Below are positions 12,163-23,062 of a stretch of 64,000 bases of DNA, in pieces. The number at the start of each line of letters is the position of its first letter. The first letter of the stretch is position 1. The DNA lies in contig JAZHRO010000073.1 of the NCBI GenBank assembly GCA_037157565.1, positions 94,094,001-94,158,000 of the forward strand, in the 5' to 3' direction. The position numbers were made by a program, and so were the translations under genes. The DNA is from Thalassia testudinum. Its lineage: Eukaryota > Streptophyta > Magnoliopsida > Alismatales > Hydrocharitaceae. The notes under the pieces are model-generated. The model worked only from the letters and a program-made list of their open reading frames with translations. It was not told the origin of the DNA and did no database searches.

Positions 12163-13104
12163 CTCTCTGCGTCTCCGATCAGCGTAGCTCTTCTGTCGGC
12201 TCCTGACAGTGCGAAGTCACCTGTGGATCTGCTCGACTACCTCCTGACTCTGCCGGATCAACCTGGGCCCAACCTCCTACTTGGTCCCCACCTCAACCCA
12301 ACTCAAGGGTGCCGTACACCTCCGTCCGTATAGAGCCTCGTAGGGAGCCATGCCGATGCTCGAGTGATAACTGTTGTTGTATGCAAACTCCGCCAAGGGC
12401 AGGTGCTCCTCCCAAGAGCCCCTCCAGTCCAGTACACAGGCACGCAAAAGGTCCTCAAGTGTCTGTATCGTGCGCTCAGACTGTCCGTCCGTCTGGGGGT
12501 GGTAAGCCGTACTAAACCTCAACCGCGTCCCCAGGGCCTGCTGAAAATCAGCCCAAAACTGGGACGTAAAGCGGGTATCCTGGTCGGATACGATCTCCCT
12601 AGGAACTCCGTGTAGTCGTACCACATCACGGATATACCTCTCTGCCAACTGTGCTGGTCCCAAAGTGACTCGGATCGGCAAGAATCGTGCCGTCTTCGTC
12701 AGTCTATCCACTATTACCTAGACTGCGTCGTGTCCTCGCTGGGTAACAGGTAAGCCCACCACTAAGTCCATGGTGATGATCTCCCACTTCCACTCTAGCA
12801 CTGGAAGTGGCTGTAGCAGCCCTGCAGGCCTTTGATGCTTGGCTTTCACCTGCTGGCACACTAAGCAAAGCTATACGAATTCACCAACATTCCGCTTCAT
12901 CCCCCTCCACCAAAACTCGCATCTCAAGTCATGGTACATCTTCGTGTTTCCGGGATGTATGGTGAACCTGGAACCGTGTGCCTCAGTCAGGAGCTCTCTC
13001 AACAGCTCCTCGTCTCTGGGAACGTACAACCGTCCCCTCAGGCGCAGCACCTGGTCTGTGAAAGAGAAGTCCCCCGAGTCTCCCGACAGTACTCTGTCGC
13101 GCAA
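12163..13104 (-). pseudogene. Integrase catalytic core and zinc-binding region, element B
   Basis: Integrase joins the cDNA to host DNA. The zinc-binding part near 12880-13100 has EAHGSRFTIHPGNTKMY and FWWRGMK, followed by a TAG before the Cys pair. The core shows VDRLTK (first Asp, near 12700), VSDQDTRFTSQFW (second Asp) and TDGQSERTIQTLED (Glu), so the D-D-E triad is kept. A TAG lies just before VIVDRLTK, where relatives have Trp. All blocks share a frame with the chromodomain part. Broken by stops, but recent. Confidence 0.9.
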
Positions 13105-13230
13105 GGACTACAAGTACGGATCGGCCATCTGTCCTGTGATGATGCGGTCTATCAGCTCTGGCCTAGTCTGTCGTGTCACCGTCACTGCCCCACAGTGCCC
13201 CCGTAACTCCAGGGGTCGCCAACTGCCCAC

Positions 13231-13941
13231 CTACTCCAAAAGGCTCCAACTCTGTAACCGTAGACTGGCCAAGTGTGTGGGTGCCTTACGGCTCAAGGCG
13301 TTAGCCACCACATTGGCCTTCCCCGGGTGATAGGAGATGCTGCAGTCGTAGTCCTTCAGGAGCTCCAACCAATGTCTCTGTCTCATGTTGAGCTCCTTCT
13401 GATCAGAAAGGTATCTGAGGCTCTTGTGATCTGTGAAAATCTCGAAGGTCCCACCGTACAAGTAGTGCCACCAGGTCTTTAGCGCGAAGACAACAGCTGC
13501 CAACTCTAGGTCGTGGGTAGGGTAGGTATGCTCATGGGGCTTCAGTTGCCGCGAAGCATAAGCGACAATGTGACCCCTCTACATGAGCACACCTCCTAAC
13601 CCCTACAAGGAGGCGTCCGTGTACACAACGAACCCGCCACTACTGTCAGGGATGGTGAGCACGGGAGCCGAGGTCAACCTCTCCTTCAGCTCCAGAAAAC
13701 ATGCCTCACAGGCGTCTGTCCAAGCGAAGGGCACGTCCTTCCGGGTCAACTGTGTCATAGGATGCGCAATTTGTCAAAATCCTCTGATGAATCTTCTGTA
13801 GTAGCCTGCCAGTCCCAGGAAACTGCGAATCTCAATGACTGAACGCGGTCTCTCCCACCTGAGTACTGCCTCGACCTTGGCTGGGTCCACCGCCAAGCCG
13901 TCTCCAGAGATCACATGACCTAAGAAGGTCACCTCCCTCAA
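13231..13941 (-). pseudogene. RNase H domain, element B
   Basis: RNase H removes the RNA template during reverse transcription. The block [13 protein letters not shown] and the C-terminal [10 protein letters not shown] are clear. Relatives have VVADALSR, so the last catalytic Asp has become Asn (one G-to-A change). TAG stops interrupt the N-terminal half (for example near 13575 and 13525-13940). It lies in one frame with reverse transcriptase. Confidence 0.85.
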
Positions 13942-14874
13942 CTAGAACTCGCACTTGCTGTATTTGGCGTACAGCCTACGTCGTCTCAGAGTGTCCAGAA
14001 CCATCCGCAAGTGCTGTCCGTGCTGCGTCTGATCTCTAGAATAGATGAGTACATCATCTATGAAAACCACCACGAACTGGTCCAAGTACGGTCTAAACAC
14101 CTGGTTCATCAGGTCCATGAAAGCAGCAGGGGCATTGGTCAGCCCAAACGGCATGACCAAAAACTCGTAATGTCCGTACCGGGTGCGGAAAGCTGTCTTG
14201 GAGACGTCTGTCTCCCTGATCCTCAACTAGTGGTACCCAGACCTCAAGTAGATCTTGGAAAACACCGTGGCACCCCGCAACTGGTCAAATAAGTCGTTGA
14301 TCCTCGGCAGCGGATATCTGTTCTTGATGGTGACGATATTCAGCTGTCGGTAGTCCACACAAAGGCATAAGGTCCCATCCTTCTTCTTCACAAACAGTAC
14401 CGGGGCTCCCCAGGGAGACGCACTGGGCCTCACGAAATCTTTCTCCAAAAGGTCCTGCAACTGGAACTTGAGCTCTCGCAGCTCAAGCGGTGCCATCCTA
14501 TATGGCGCGGTGGAGATGGGGCTGGTCCCTGGTACTAGTGAGATCTCAAACTCGATCTCACCCTCGGGCGGTAGTCCTGGTAACTTGTCTGGAAACACGT
14601 CAGGGTACTCTCTGACCACCGGGATGCTCTGGAAGTCTGCCACAGGGCTGAGCTCTACCACCACACAAGCTAGGAAGCCCTCACACCCCTGGCTCAAAAG
14701 CCTCGCCGCCCGAAGTGCCGAAATGCACCTGAAACCTCCGTCCACTGGCTGTCCGTGAAACTCGAAAGAAGGCAACTCCAGAATGGAGAAGACGATCTTC
14801 CTCTCAAAACAGTCCACCAAGGCGTGGTAAGCGGATAGCCAATCTATCCCCAGAATCACTCCAAAGTCCTCCAT
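13942..14874 (-). pseudogene. Reverse transcriptase, element B
   Basis: The first part (14227-14874) carries the protease-RT linker ILGIDWL and then the RT fingers with [19 protein letters not shown] and [13 protein letters not shown] after SGYH stands where relatives have Gln. The second part (13942-14226) holds [20 protein letters not shown] and the catalytic FIDDVLIYS with both Asp residues kept. Another TAG ends it at KYSKCEF, where relatives have Trp. Typical length and order for a Tekay element. Confidence 0.92.
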
Positions 14875-15195
14875 CTATATCATAATCAGGTCAGCTGGCA
14901 GGCTATGTCCCCCGACGCTGACCTCGCAATCCGTGTACACCTCCTCAACTACAAACAGCTGACCACTCGGACCTCTAATTATGAACGAATTCTCTAACAG
15001 TGTATAATCCTGGTCCAAACTAACTGCGAAACTGGCTGCGACAAACGAGTGCGTAGCGCCAGAATCGAAAAGCGTGTAAACGAGTCTGCCGGAAACTGAA
15101 ACCATACCTGCTACCACCGATCCCGAAGCTCTGGCGTCCCTGTGTGTCAGGGCGTTGATACGCCCCTCAGCTCTAGGTGCGGACGAAGCAGCCAC
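14875..15195 (-). pseudogene. Aspartic protease, element B
   Basis: The retropepsin active site LFDSGATHSF is present, with DSG as usual for chromoviruses. A following block (DCEVSVGGHSLPADLI) matches the region before the RT linker. The frame is shared with reverse transcriptase and ends at a TAG just before MEDFGVILG, so in the ancestor protease and RT were one polyprotein. Confidence 0.88.
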
Positions 15196-16460
15196 ACTCT
15201 ACGTCGGATGGGTAGGTGCTGGCTGGTACCCTCCTCGCGACTGCTGTCCTCCTCCTCGCGCCTGGGAACCGCGGCCTCCTGCGCACCCTCCAGTGCTCTG
15301 CGTGGGAAGTATCTGCTGACCCCATGCCCCAGACGGGCAGTCCCTCCTGATGTGGCCCGGCTAGCCACACTGGTAACAGAGGGGAACGCGACTCCCGCCC
15401 TCAGTGGGTCCCTGCTGTCGGCTAGGCGGGGGTCCGGTGCTGGCGACTGGCCCCTGTCGAGGGCCCCCAAAGGCCACTGATGGCCCTGCAAAATGTGATG
15501 GCTCTCCTACGGACGCCACGTGTCTCCTCTCTCGTCGGCCCTGAGAAAAGTCTGGCTGGAAGGGCCTCTTCCGCCCGCCATCAGTGTCTCGCGCGGACGG
15601 GTTGGTCCCTCGTACGTCATAGCTGCCTCTACCACCCTTGGAAACGTAGGCAGCTTCAGGGGTTTGACATACCCCCGGATCGCAGGCCGGAGCCCCTCGG
15701 TAAACCTCCAAAGGCGCTCCTCCTCAGTGGCTACCGCTGTCGCTGCAAAGTGGGACAGCTCCAAGAAACGCGTGCGATACGCGCTCACAGTCATCGTCCC
15801 TTGGCGGAGAGTGTGGAACTCCCGCCTCCTCTGGTCCTGCCACGTCTGGGGAAAGTACTGCTCGCAGAAGAGGGTGGCGAACTGGTCCTACGTCGGCTCG
15901 TCCCTCTCCTGTCCCTGGACTGCCCTCCACCACCTTTGTGCCGCACTCTCCAGCTGGTACGTGGCAAAGGCCATGCGGCACTCCACCGGGGGGCGAAGGG
16001 TGTCGAAGATCTTCTCCAGCTGCTCAAGCCAGTCCTCTGCCTCGGTCGGGTCCTCATCCCCCTTGAAGGAGGGGGGCTTCAGCTTCCGGAACTGCCCGAA
16101 AAGCTCGAAGTGGCGCTATAGGGGAGGTGCTGGTGCACCTCTAGGCGAAGGTGCCTCGTGCACGGAAGTGTCTGAGGAAGATGGGGGAGGCAACGGCCCA
16201 TCCCCTCCCCCGTGTCCAGCGCCGCGTCCGTCATGTGGTCCCACGGAGGACTCCCCCTCTGCAGCCCCAGGAGGAGGTGCTCGGGGCGGTGGGTGGAGCT
16301 CCTCTCGTACAATGTCCCATATCAGCTGGGCGAGGTCCTGGGCATGGATGCCCGGGAGTGGTGGCTGGTCCATCGAGACGTCAACAATGGCACGTCCACC
16401 TCGCCGACCTCGTCCTCGGCCGCGCTCGCAGCCAGTATCGCCAGTCCCGCGACGAGGCAT
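15196..16460 (-). pseudogene. gag: Gag with zinc knuckle, element B
   Basis: The likely start is the ATG at 16460, giving an Arg/Gly-rich N-terminus (MPRRGTG, then RGRGRGRRGGR), as usual for Tekay gag. The capsid core runs through EDWLEQLEKIFDTL, WWRAVQG and the MTVSAYRTRFLELSHFA block (15507-15794). A frameshift near 15570 moves to the frame used by the rest of pol. The nucleocapsid knuckle reads CYQCG, then a TAG, then PGHIRRDC, so the CCHC finger is cut inside. Another TAG interrupts the core near 15890. ORFs on the + strand here are shadows. Confidence 0.85.
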
Positions 16461-16625
16461 CTCCTGCAAGGAGACGCGAAACAAAACGAAAGACGTCAAA
16501 ACAGACGGTACCTAACGAAACGTCTAAGAGCTCATGTCAAGAGATATGTTGTGGTGGCTACTCTAGTTATAGACATGTGAATTGGTTATTTTCCAGTCAG
16601 TTGATTCACTTCTCGAGACAACCTT

Positions 16626-16637
16626 GCTCTGATACCA
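16626..16637 (-). other. Primer-binding site (initiator tRNA-Met) of element B
   Basis: On the minus strand this reads TGGTATCAGAGC, the exact complement of the 3' end of plant initiator tRNA-Met, three bases from the LTR end. It fixes 16641-19339 as the 5' LTR. Confidence 0.95.
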
Positions 16638-16640
16638 TCT

Positions 16641-19339
16641 TGTAACGACCCGATTCCCGAGTCCCTAGGAGACACGAGAACCAGACCGACTCGACTAATC
16701 CCAAGACCTAGTCGTCCAACGAGGAAGTAACCAAAAGAGCAGTAAAATAAACCACATTCAGCATGAATATAACTAACAGTAAGAAAATACAGCAGTAAGA
16801 AAAGAAATCACTACAGTATATACCACCACAACAGTAGAACAACATTCGTAACATAATATGAACTGCAGGTAAAGAAAGGTACAGCGGAAACATGAACTAC
16901 TCACTACAGTGGAACAAAAAGAGGTACAAGAGAACAGTGGTAACTCTTCTGGACCCTACTCGGCCCAGCGTCCTCTGCAGCCGCTGACCCTGGCTGCTCT
17001 ACACCTGGTCCTGAAAGGTAACGAGTGTAACACGTCAGCAAAACGCTGAGTAGAGTGGCAACTAAAACTAAAGAAAATAATAGGGTGTACAGTAGTTGTT
17101 ATGTTCTGTTACTTTCTTTATTTACGTCTTTCAATTTTCTCACGATTTCATTTATTTCTCAGATCCTTTACTTGATCTCGAATGTTCCTCGTGGGAACGA
17201 TCTTGATTGCAGTCTTTTCCATGAAGTACAAGTAGCACGTGGTGCTCTCCTGGCCGGGAGAGTCCCCCGCGATGATCCTACTCTCAGTCAACCACCCCAA
17301 GGTCACGGACAGACGTAACGGTGACTACGGCACGCGCGATAAACGCACAGGTAGCTAACCGCACTAGCACGCGGTCAGTCGTTTCTATTAACGGGTGCAC
17401 CCAAAGCACAGCATGGAACCAGTCCAGGCAGAGCACTCTCAGTAACAGGGGTCCGACCCCTCCACAGTAACCAAACAGGGGCCTTGCCCCTCCACAGTCC
17501 GCACACCCTCGCCTGACTACCCTGGTTTGCCCTAGTGGGCCTAACAAGTCAGTGTAGGAGGCTAGTAGAACCCCGGGGCCCGTGGGGTAGCTAGTACCTC
17601 CCTACACTAGTAGCTCTCCTCGGTACTACGTACACGAAAGCCAGCAAGTCAGTACGGAGTGGCCAGTCCTAACCCCGGGTCCCTGGGGCGGCTAGCTCCG
17701 CTCTGCACTAAACAGGGGGACAGTCGCTCTCCTTGGTACTCCGTACTCAAGGGCCAGCTCACTTCCCCAATTCTATTCCATTCACTTTCCAGGAGTTCTA
17801 CTCCTAATTCCCCATAGGGTTCCAGCTCTTTAACTCAGCGCATTCCGGTTTCACCTTTCCAGTTTCACGTTCATACATCCCATATTCTTACTCATGTTCA
17901 TTTATTCATAATAGGCAGCTGTTTAAACGAATTTACAGGCAGCTATTATTTCCTTTCCACATTTTCCAAGACTGCAGTATTCATATATTCCACTAGTTTT
18001 CCTGTCCTAGGATTCATGCCGTATCCTAGGATCTATCATACAATATAGTTTTCCAGCCCTAGGATTCATGCAACACCTAGGATCTATCATTCAATCTATT
18101 TCTCATTCCTAGGATTCATGCAATGTCCTAGGTTCTATTTATGGTTCCATAATTTAACAGATTATACTTAAAAGCCACTCTACCGGTTACAACAGGCGAA
18201 CTGGGGGCGTGGTCGGGAATCCCGCGTGCCTCCGCAACCCCCGAGACTGCAACGGAATGGGGTCCTATCACAAGAATCAAACACAAGGAGTGTCTCAAAA
18301 TAGTGTATAGCTACTGTAGACGGGTAGAGGATTTAATTCCGAAAAGGACGCAACTCGAAATGCGAAAAACGGAACCCGAACGGGCCCTAAACGGGTCGAA
18401 AATGACAAAACAGTGCAAAATCAGACGTCTGGAACTTCTTCCAGACGTCTTAAAAAGTGGATCAGGAATCACCTTGCTCTGCGTGGGCTCTCAGACGTCT
18501 AGAAGCCTGCGGGGGCGTCTGGCCTAGTTCCCAGACGTCCGATGGTCACCCCGGACGTCTGGATGTCGCTCCCGTCGTCTGGTACTACAGCCAGACGTCT
18601 GATTCGCGTTGGATGGCGAATCACCGAACCTGCATGTACCCATCTCTCTCTCTCTCAGTACGGTCAGTCGAAAGGAAGGAAGAATGATGGAAAAACTCAC
18701 CTTTCAAACGTCTGGACAGTCTTCCAGACGTCTCCCCCGCCGTCTGGCTATAAGCCCAGACGTCTGATTCTGGAAAAGTTTCCAGAACCAGGGCGCGACT
18801 CGCCCTCCGCTCGCGACGCCCGGCCGCGCCGTGCCTCGTGCACCTATTGCTCGAGTCGCAGCAGTCCCCCCCGCGTCGCTCCACGCCCGCTGCGCCCCCC
18901 GCCGGTCGGCCCTAGCAGCCCCAGCGAGCTCGCCCTCACGGCCGAGCGCCTCTCCCACGTGCAGCACCTCCTCCCACGCTCACCGCGGCTGTCGCTGCCG
19001 CTGCACCCTCGTGCCCGCTCTCACGCACTGGCTGGAAGGAGAAGAGGAAGGAGACGGAGGTGACGGGAGTGAGGGAGAGGGCGTGGCCTTTTAAGGCCGT
19101 GTGAGGAGGAGAGAGAGAGCGCGACAGAGGGCGCAGGAGGGAGAGGGAAAAAGAGAGAGTGGGAATTTCTGCAGATCTGCGCGCTCAAGCGCCCAGACGA
19201 AACAATCGTGCCAAAATAACCGATTTCCAAAAGTCTGGAAATTATCCCAAACGTCTGGTCCGACGTCTGGAGGTGATTCCAGACGTCTAGTCCGACGTCT
19301 GGGCCACCTCCCAGACGTCTGGAGCGCACGTTCATAACA
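16641..19339 (-). mobile_element. 5' LTR of element B
   Basis: It begins TGTAACGACC and ends TTCATAACA on the + strand, and is a near copy of 8905-11613 (2699 against 2709 bp). The same AGACGTCT clusters recur at 18421-18775 and 19225-19320. Several motif copies differ by single C/T or G/A changes between the two LTRs. Confidence 0.95.
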
Positions 19340-19834
19340 TTCCCTGTTTCTTCATTTGAAGCCACTTCAGCCATTGGAGCAGGAGCTTCAAGCTTTGAAG
19401 CTTAAAGCTCCGCATGCAGCAGTAGCAGCAAGGCGGCAGCAGCTGCAAAGCACCTCCAGTGCACGCTTGCAGGCCGCCCTCGCCTCCTGCTTCTTCGCAC
19501 TGCACTCGCCTGTCTGCCTGCAACAGGCCACCGAGCCCCCCTGCAGCGACCAGCCAAGCTTCACCGTGCCTGCCAGCCAACACCCGTAGGCCACCGCGCG
19601 CCCTGTCGCGCTCCTTCGCCCACGACCCAGCCCTCTCCGCGTGCTCTGTCACAAAGTCCCGCCCGCAAGCCAGCAGCCGGAGCCACTCTTCCGAGCGTAC
19701 CGAGTCGTCCGCACTCACAGCACCGTCTGCTCCCGATTCTGCGGCTTGCCCGGCCACTGTAGCCACTGTTCATGCCAGTCAGCGCGACACTATGGGTACA
19801 GTGGGGTGACCAGTAAGTTTCTCACTTATCCGAT
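19340..19834 (+). mobile_element. 3' LTR of element A, second segment
   Basis: It resumes the match to the left LTR at about position 506 and ends at the match to position 1017. The first five bases are the TTCCC duplication left by B; the last five (CCGAT, 19830-19834) are the duplication left by C. Confidence 0.92.
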
Positions 19835-20217
19835 TGTTGAACGTTTACGAACCTACGCTAACGTGTTTGGTTTTGGAAAACCTGTCGTTGCAGTTCGAAA
19901 GCGAAGAATTCGTGTTCAACAAATAAAATTTATACCGAAATTGAAATTCCGGGTCGAACACAGGGAGGCAGACGTTTGATTTAAAAACTACGCATTTCTT
20001 TTTATTTGTTACAGAATAATTCAATTTAGAACCATCTAATTATTTACAATAAATAGAAGAGAGAGAGAGTAAGAGAGAAAGAGAATATTACACAGAGAAA
20101 TCAAGAGGAGATGTAGAATAAACAAGGAATTTTTGTATTGAAGAGATTGTTCATTACAACTAGAAAGCATAAAACAATTACTCTAGAAAGCGATAAATTT
20201 ACTCTAGAAAGCATTAA

Positions 20218-20365
20218 AAGAATGGAGAGAGAAATGTCCTCCTTGACGATTGCTTGGAGGACGAGTAGATTAATCTAGAAAGCAGTAAATCTATACTAGA
20301 AAGCGGTAAAAAGAATAGGGAGAGAGAAATCCTCCTCAACGGTTGCTTGGAGGACGAGCCGGACG
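20218..20365 (-). repeat. Tandem duplication of about 93 bp inside solo LTR C
   Basis: The block from AAGAATGGAGAGAG through TTGCTTGGAGGACGAG recurs from 20311. Five copies of CTAGAAAGC lie in and next to it. Sister LTR C2 has one copy of the block only. Confidence 0.8.
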
Positions 20366-20590
20366 GGACGACGCCTGGACGAAGGAGAACGAAGCGGGAC
20401 GAAGGAAGACGAATCAGAAGAACGGGAACGAAGCAGCACGTCGTCGTCGTCGCGGGATCCACTTCCGAAGGGGAACGAAAATTGGACTTTATCTCGCGAG
20501 AAGCATCCTGGGTGTGGGACAAGCTTCTCTTGAGCTTTGGAGGGGTAGAGAGGAGAAAGAAGGGATGAGAATTTCGTATGGAGGGGGTCT

Positions 20591-20599
20591 CCTTTTATA
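20591..20599 (-). promoter_or_regulatory. TATA box of solo LTR C
   Basis: On the minus strand this reads TATAAAAGG. It lies 58 bases downstream of the TGACG palindrome, the same spacing as in C2. Confidence 0.6.
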
Positions 20600-20656
20600 G
20601 TTGCAAGGAGTGGGGGCAAAATGGACATTACATCTTCAAAATAATAAATAAGGGGT

Positions 20657-20686
20657 CTTTAGTGACGGATAAATCCGTCACTAAAG
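20657..20686. promoter_or_regulatory. Perfect 14-bp inverted repeat with paired TGACG cores, LTR C
   Basis: CTTTAGTGACGGAT and its complement are separated by two bases. Each arm carries TGACG, the core bound by TGA-type bZIP factors (as in the as-1 element of plant promoters). It lies just upstream of the TATA box. A weaker version sits at 30543-30572 in C2. Confidence 0.65.
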
Positions 20687-21140
20687 GCTCGACGTGGCCG
20701 TCGCCGCCGCACCCACGCGCGCCTCCTCGGCTGCCCGCTCCTCAACGCTCGTGCACATCCAGTGCTTTTCAGCCGTCCGATCGCGAGATCGGACGGCTTA
20801 AATCGCGTCCGCGCCCGCTGCAACCCGCCTACCTGCGCGTGCGATCGCGCGTTACGCGGAGCGTCCATTCGCGCGTCGGCGCTATCGGGCGCCCGCGACC
20901 GCATGATCTCCATCCGACGCTCCACGCGCCTCAATTACCCGCGCCTCCAATCCACTCGCCGCGGCTCGAACCTGCGCCCCGTGCTCGCGTAAGCGCGCTC
21001 GACCGCTGCGCTGCGGGGCACGGATGGTCGAGCGCACGTTTTAAGCGCCGGGTGGCCACAGCCGTTGGATCTCCATCTGACGGATGAGAGCGATCGGGCG
21101 GGGGCCTTCACAAAATGCCAGCGGCCGTTTAGGCGGCTTA

Positions 21141-21162
21141 GATGGCGCCACGTGGCGCCATC
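21141..21162. promoter_or_regulatory. Palindromic G-box in LTR C
   Basis: A perfect 22-bp palindrome is centred on CACGTG, the core bound by plant bZIP and bHLH factors. Arms read GATGGCGC and its complement. Three other LTRs in this window keep the palindrome with different arm bases. Confidence 0.6.
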
Positions 21163-21616
21163 TTGGCCGTCCATCTTCTGGAAGTTGTAGATGGTGCCAC
21201 GGATGTCGGATTGACTCGATTTTTGTGTCGTTGGGCTGCGATCGTCGATCCGAATTCATCCATGCGGTCGGATTTGTCATCTGAAGTGCGGATTTACACC
21301 ATCCTGGCCCTTGATCTTCTAGGGTTCCCCGGTCTCTATCTGATGCTACGGATGCCTGATTAGGGCGATCTTGGAGTCGTTGAACTCCAATCGTCGCCCT
21401 GATCATATCCATACGGTTGGATCTTTGATTCGAGGCCCCGATAAAATGTTTGCCCTGTCCAAGCACATAAAAGGAGACAATTAACCTCCATTTTATTCAA
21501 ACTACTCTGAATGCGAGATGATGCATGTTATGCAATATTTATATTATGAAATGCAATCCTATGCTTAAGAACATGCATAAATAGACATTTTAAGTAGTGT
21601 AAATGTGTTTACATCA

Positions 21617-22187
21617 CCGATCACCCGGCGCGCCGCAACCGGCCTTCGGCCACATGCGCGTCTCGCCCCGCATCCCACTCTAGTGCCCGCCCACGTGTCT
21701 GCGTGCGGTCCTTAGCTAGTGCCTGCTCCCGCCCGCATCTTCACCCGCGTACGCCTGCCCGCTTCTTCAGCGCCTGCTCTTCATGTAACGCGGTGCGCTG
21801 CGGCCTCTTCTCTCCCTCTCACCCACTCCCCTACGTGCGTGCGCCTACGCGCCTGCGCGTGCGCACGTGGACTCCAGACAACGCCTGGCTGCCTCAGACA
21901 TCTTATCGCTCGCCTCCTTCACTCCAGCAGGAAGCGCGCAGCATCTCTCTCTCTCTCTCTCACACAGCACTCTCTCACTCTCTTTACCGACACTTACACA
22001 CACACACTCACACTCATATACACACACACACCTATACACTATTATATACTTATATATATATATATACATATATATATTTATATCTATATATATTTATAGA
22101 CATATATATATATACTTATATCTATATATGTATAACTAAGTATTATTATACATATATACATATATATATATCTATAACTATATATAC

Positions 22188-22221
<34 letters not shown>

Positions 22222-23062
22222 TTATTTATTTATCTACATATATCTATATATATATATTACTATATACATACACATATATATATATATACATCTATAAATT
22301 ATCATATATATATGTATTTACATATCCATATATATATATATATACGTATATACATATATATATATTTTCACATTACTTACCATACGTGGTATCACGGGAA
22401 TATCTACACTAGTTGCTGATATTCCCCGATACACGTATACAAAAAGCGTGGTAACGCTCATCTTCCTTCAATCCACCTTACACTCCACGCAACACCTCGT
22501 CCTGTTGGTTGCGTCTTTCTAGACGACGACCGGCTTGGCACCGTGCTACACTCCATCTCCGCCTCCACCCCCACCCCTTTATACACATATAGTATATACA
22601 TATATATCTATACTATATTTACTTTATTTCTATTTCTCTTGCATGCCAATAAAAAGATAAAAAAAATATATAAAAGAGAAAAGATAATCTTTGACTTGCA
22701 AGTACTCCGTCTTGCGAATAGCAAGACCTGTTTTGGAACCTTGATTTGGCTTAAAGCCAAGAACCTAATTTTGAGGGTGTGCCTCAAGGACAAAGATTAT
22801 CAGAAAAAAATCTAAATAGAAAAACACCAAAAGCACAATAAACGAATGGAAGAGGTTCGTTGTAGGAAAGGCGTAGAAACTTGACTTCTAATCCCACTTC
22901 CCTGAGTTCGACCTTGGGCCTAAAAGTGACCAAGATAAAATCAAATAGGCCAGGTAAAAAAAAATATTTTGTAAAGAGATGGTTAGGCTCGATTTAGGTT
23001 AACCGCTATACACACTTCAACGATAAAATCACCATATTAACACACCTATCCGGGCCCAACCA
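21617..23062 (+). mobile_element. 3' LTR of element A, third segment
   Basis: It resumes the match at left-LTR position 1013 and follows it to the LTR end at about 23062. It contains the second copy of the TA/CATA microsatellite (about 21993-22367). Beyond ACCACTA the sequence no longer matches the left side, which marks the element end. Confidence 0.92.

Larger units (their letters stand above)
8905..19339 (-). mobile_element. Element B: full-length Tekay/Del-type chromovirus (Ty3/gypsy), inactive
   Basis: Two LTRs of 2.7 kb (8905-11613 and 16641-19339) flank a 5 kb internal region. It reads on the minus strand as primer site, gag, protease, reverse transcriptase, RNase H, integrase, chromodomain. 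Target duplication is TTCCC on both sides (8900-8904, 19340-19344). From the zinc knuckle to the chromodomain all blocks lie in one frame, broken only by stops; a single frameshift separates the front of gag. It inserted into the right LTR of element A, so it is younger than A. Confidence 0.95.
19835..21616 (-). mobile_element. Solo LTR C (Athila-like family), inserted in element A LTR
   Basis: It begins TGTTGAACG and ends GTTTACATCA with target duplication CCGAT on both sides, and has no internal region, so it is a solo LTR left by recombination. The minus orientation follows from the TATA box on that strand and from relatives G and C2, whose TGATRTA ends face the polypurine tract or lead the LTR. 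It is the same family as C2 (29551-31322). A part of its transcribed region is tandemly duplicated. Confidence 0.9.
1..23062 (+). mobile_element. Element A: Athila-like Ty3/gypsy retrotransposon, gag and protease only, right LTR split by two insertions
   Basis: Two LTR copies flank a 5.7 kb internal region. The left LTR runs into the window start, and its first base matches position 8398 of the right copy, so about 97 bp lie outside. The order is LTR, tRNA-Asp primer site, leader, gag, protease with a long extension, internal polypurine motif, 3' UTR, polypurine tract, LTR. No reverse transcriptase, RNase H or integrase is present, so it could only move with enzymes from a relative. The right LTR continues at 8301-8904, 19340-19834 and 21617-23062; the gaps are insertions B and C. 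Assignment to the Athila lineage rests on the gag motif NPGWRNHPNFSW, the D-L-G protease and the primer site. Confidence 0.9.

Noticed and set aside
15480..16515. Long + strand ORFs opposite element B gag (for example 15520-16515)
   Set aside because: They mirror the GC-rich gag on the minus strand, have no known motif, and the minus strand shows clear gag, protease and pol.
20160..20300. Heat-shock elements formed by the CTAGAAAGC repeats in LTR C
   Set aside because: The spacing of the GAA/TTC units does not give the needed nTTCnnGAAn series; most copies read CTCTAGAA.
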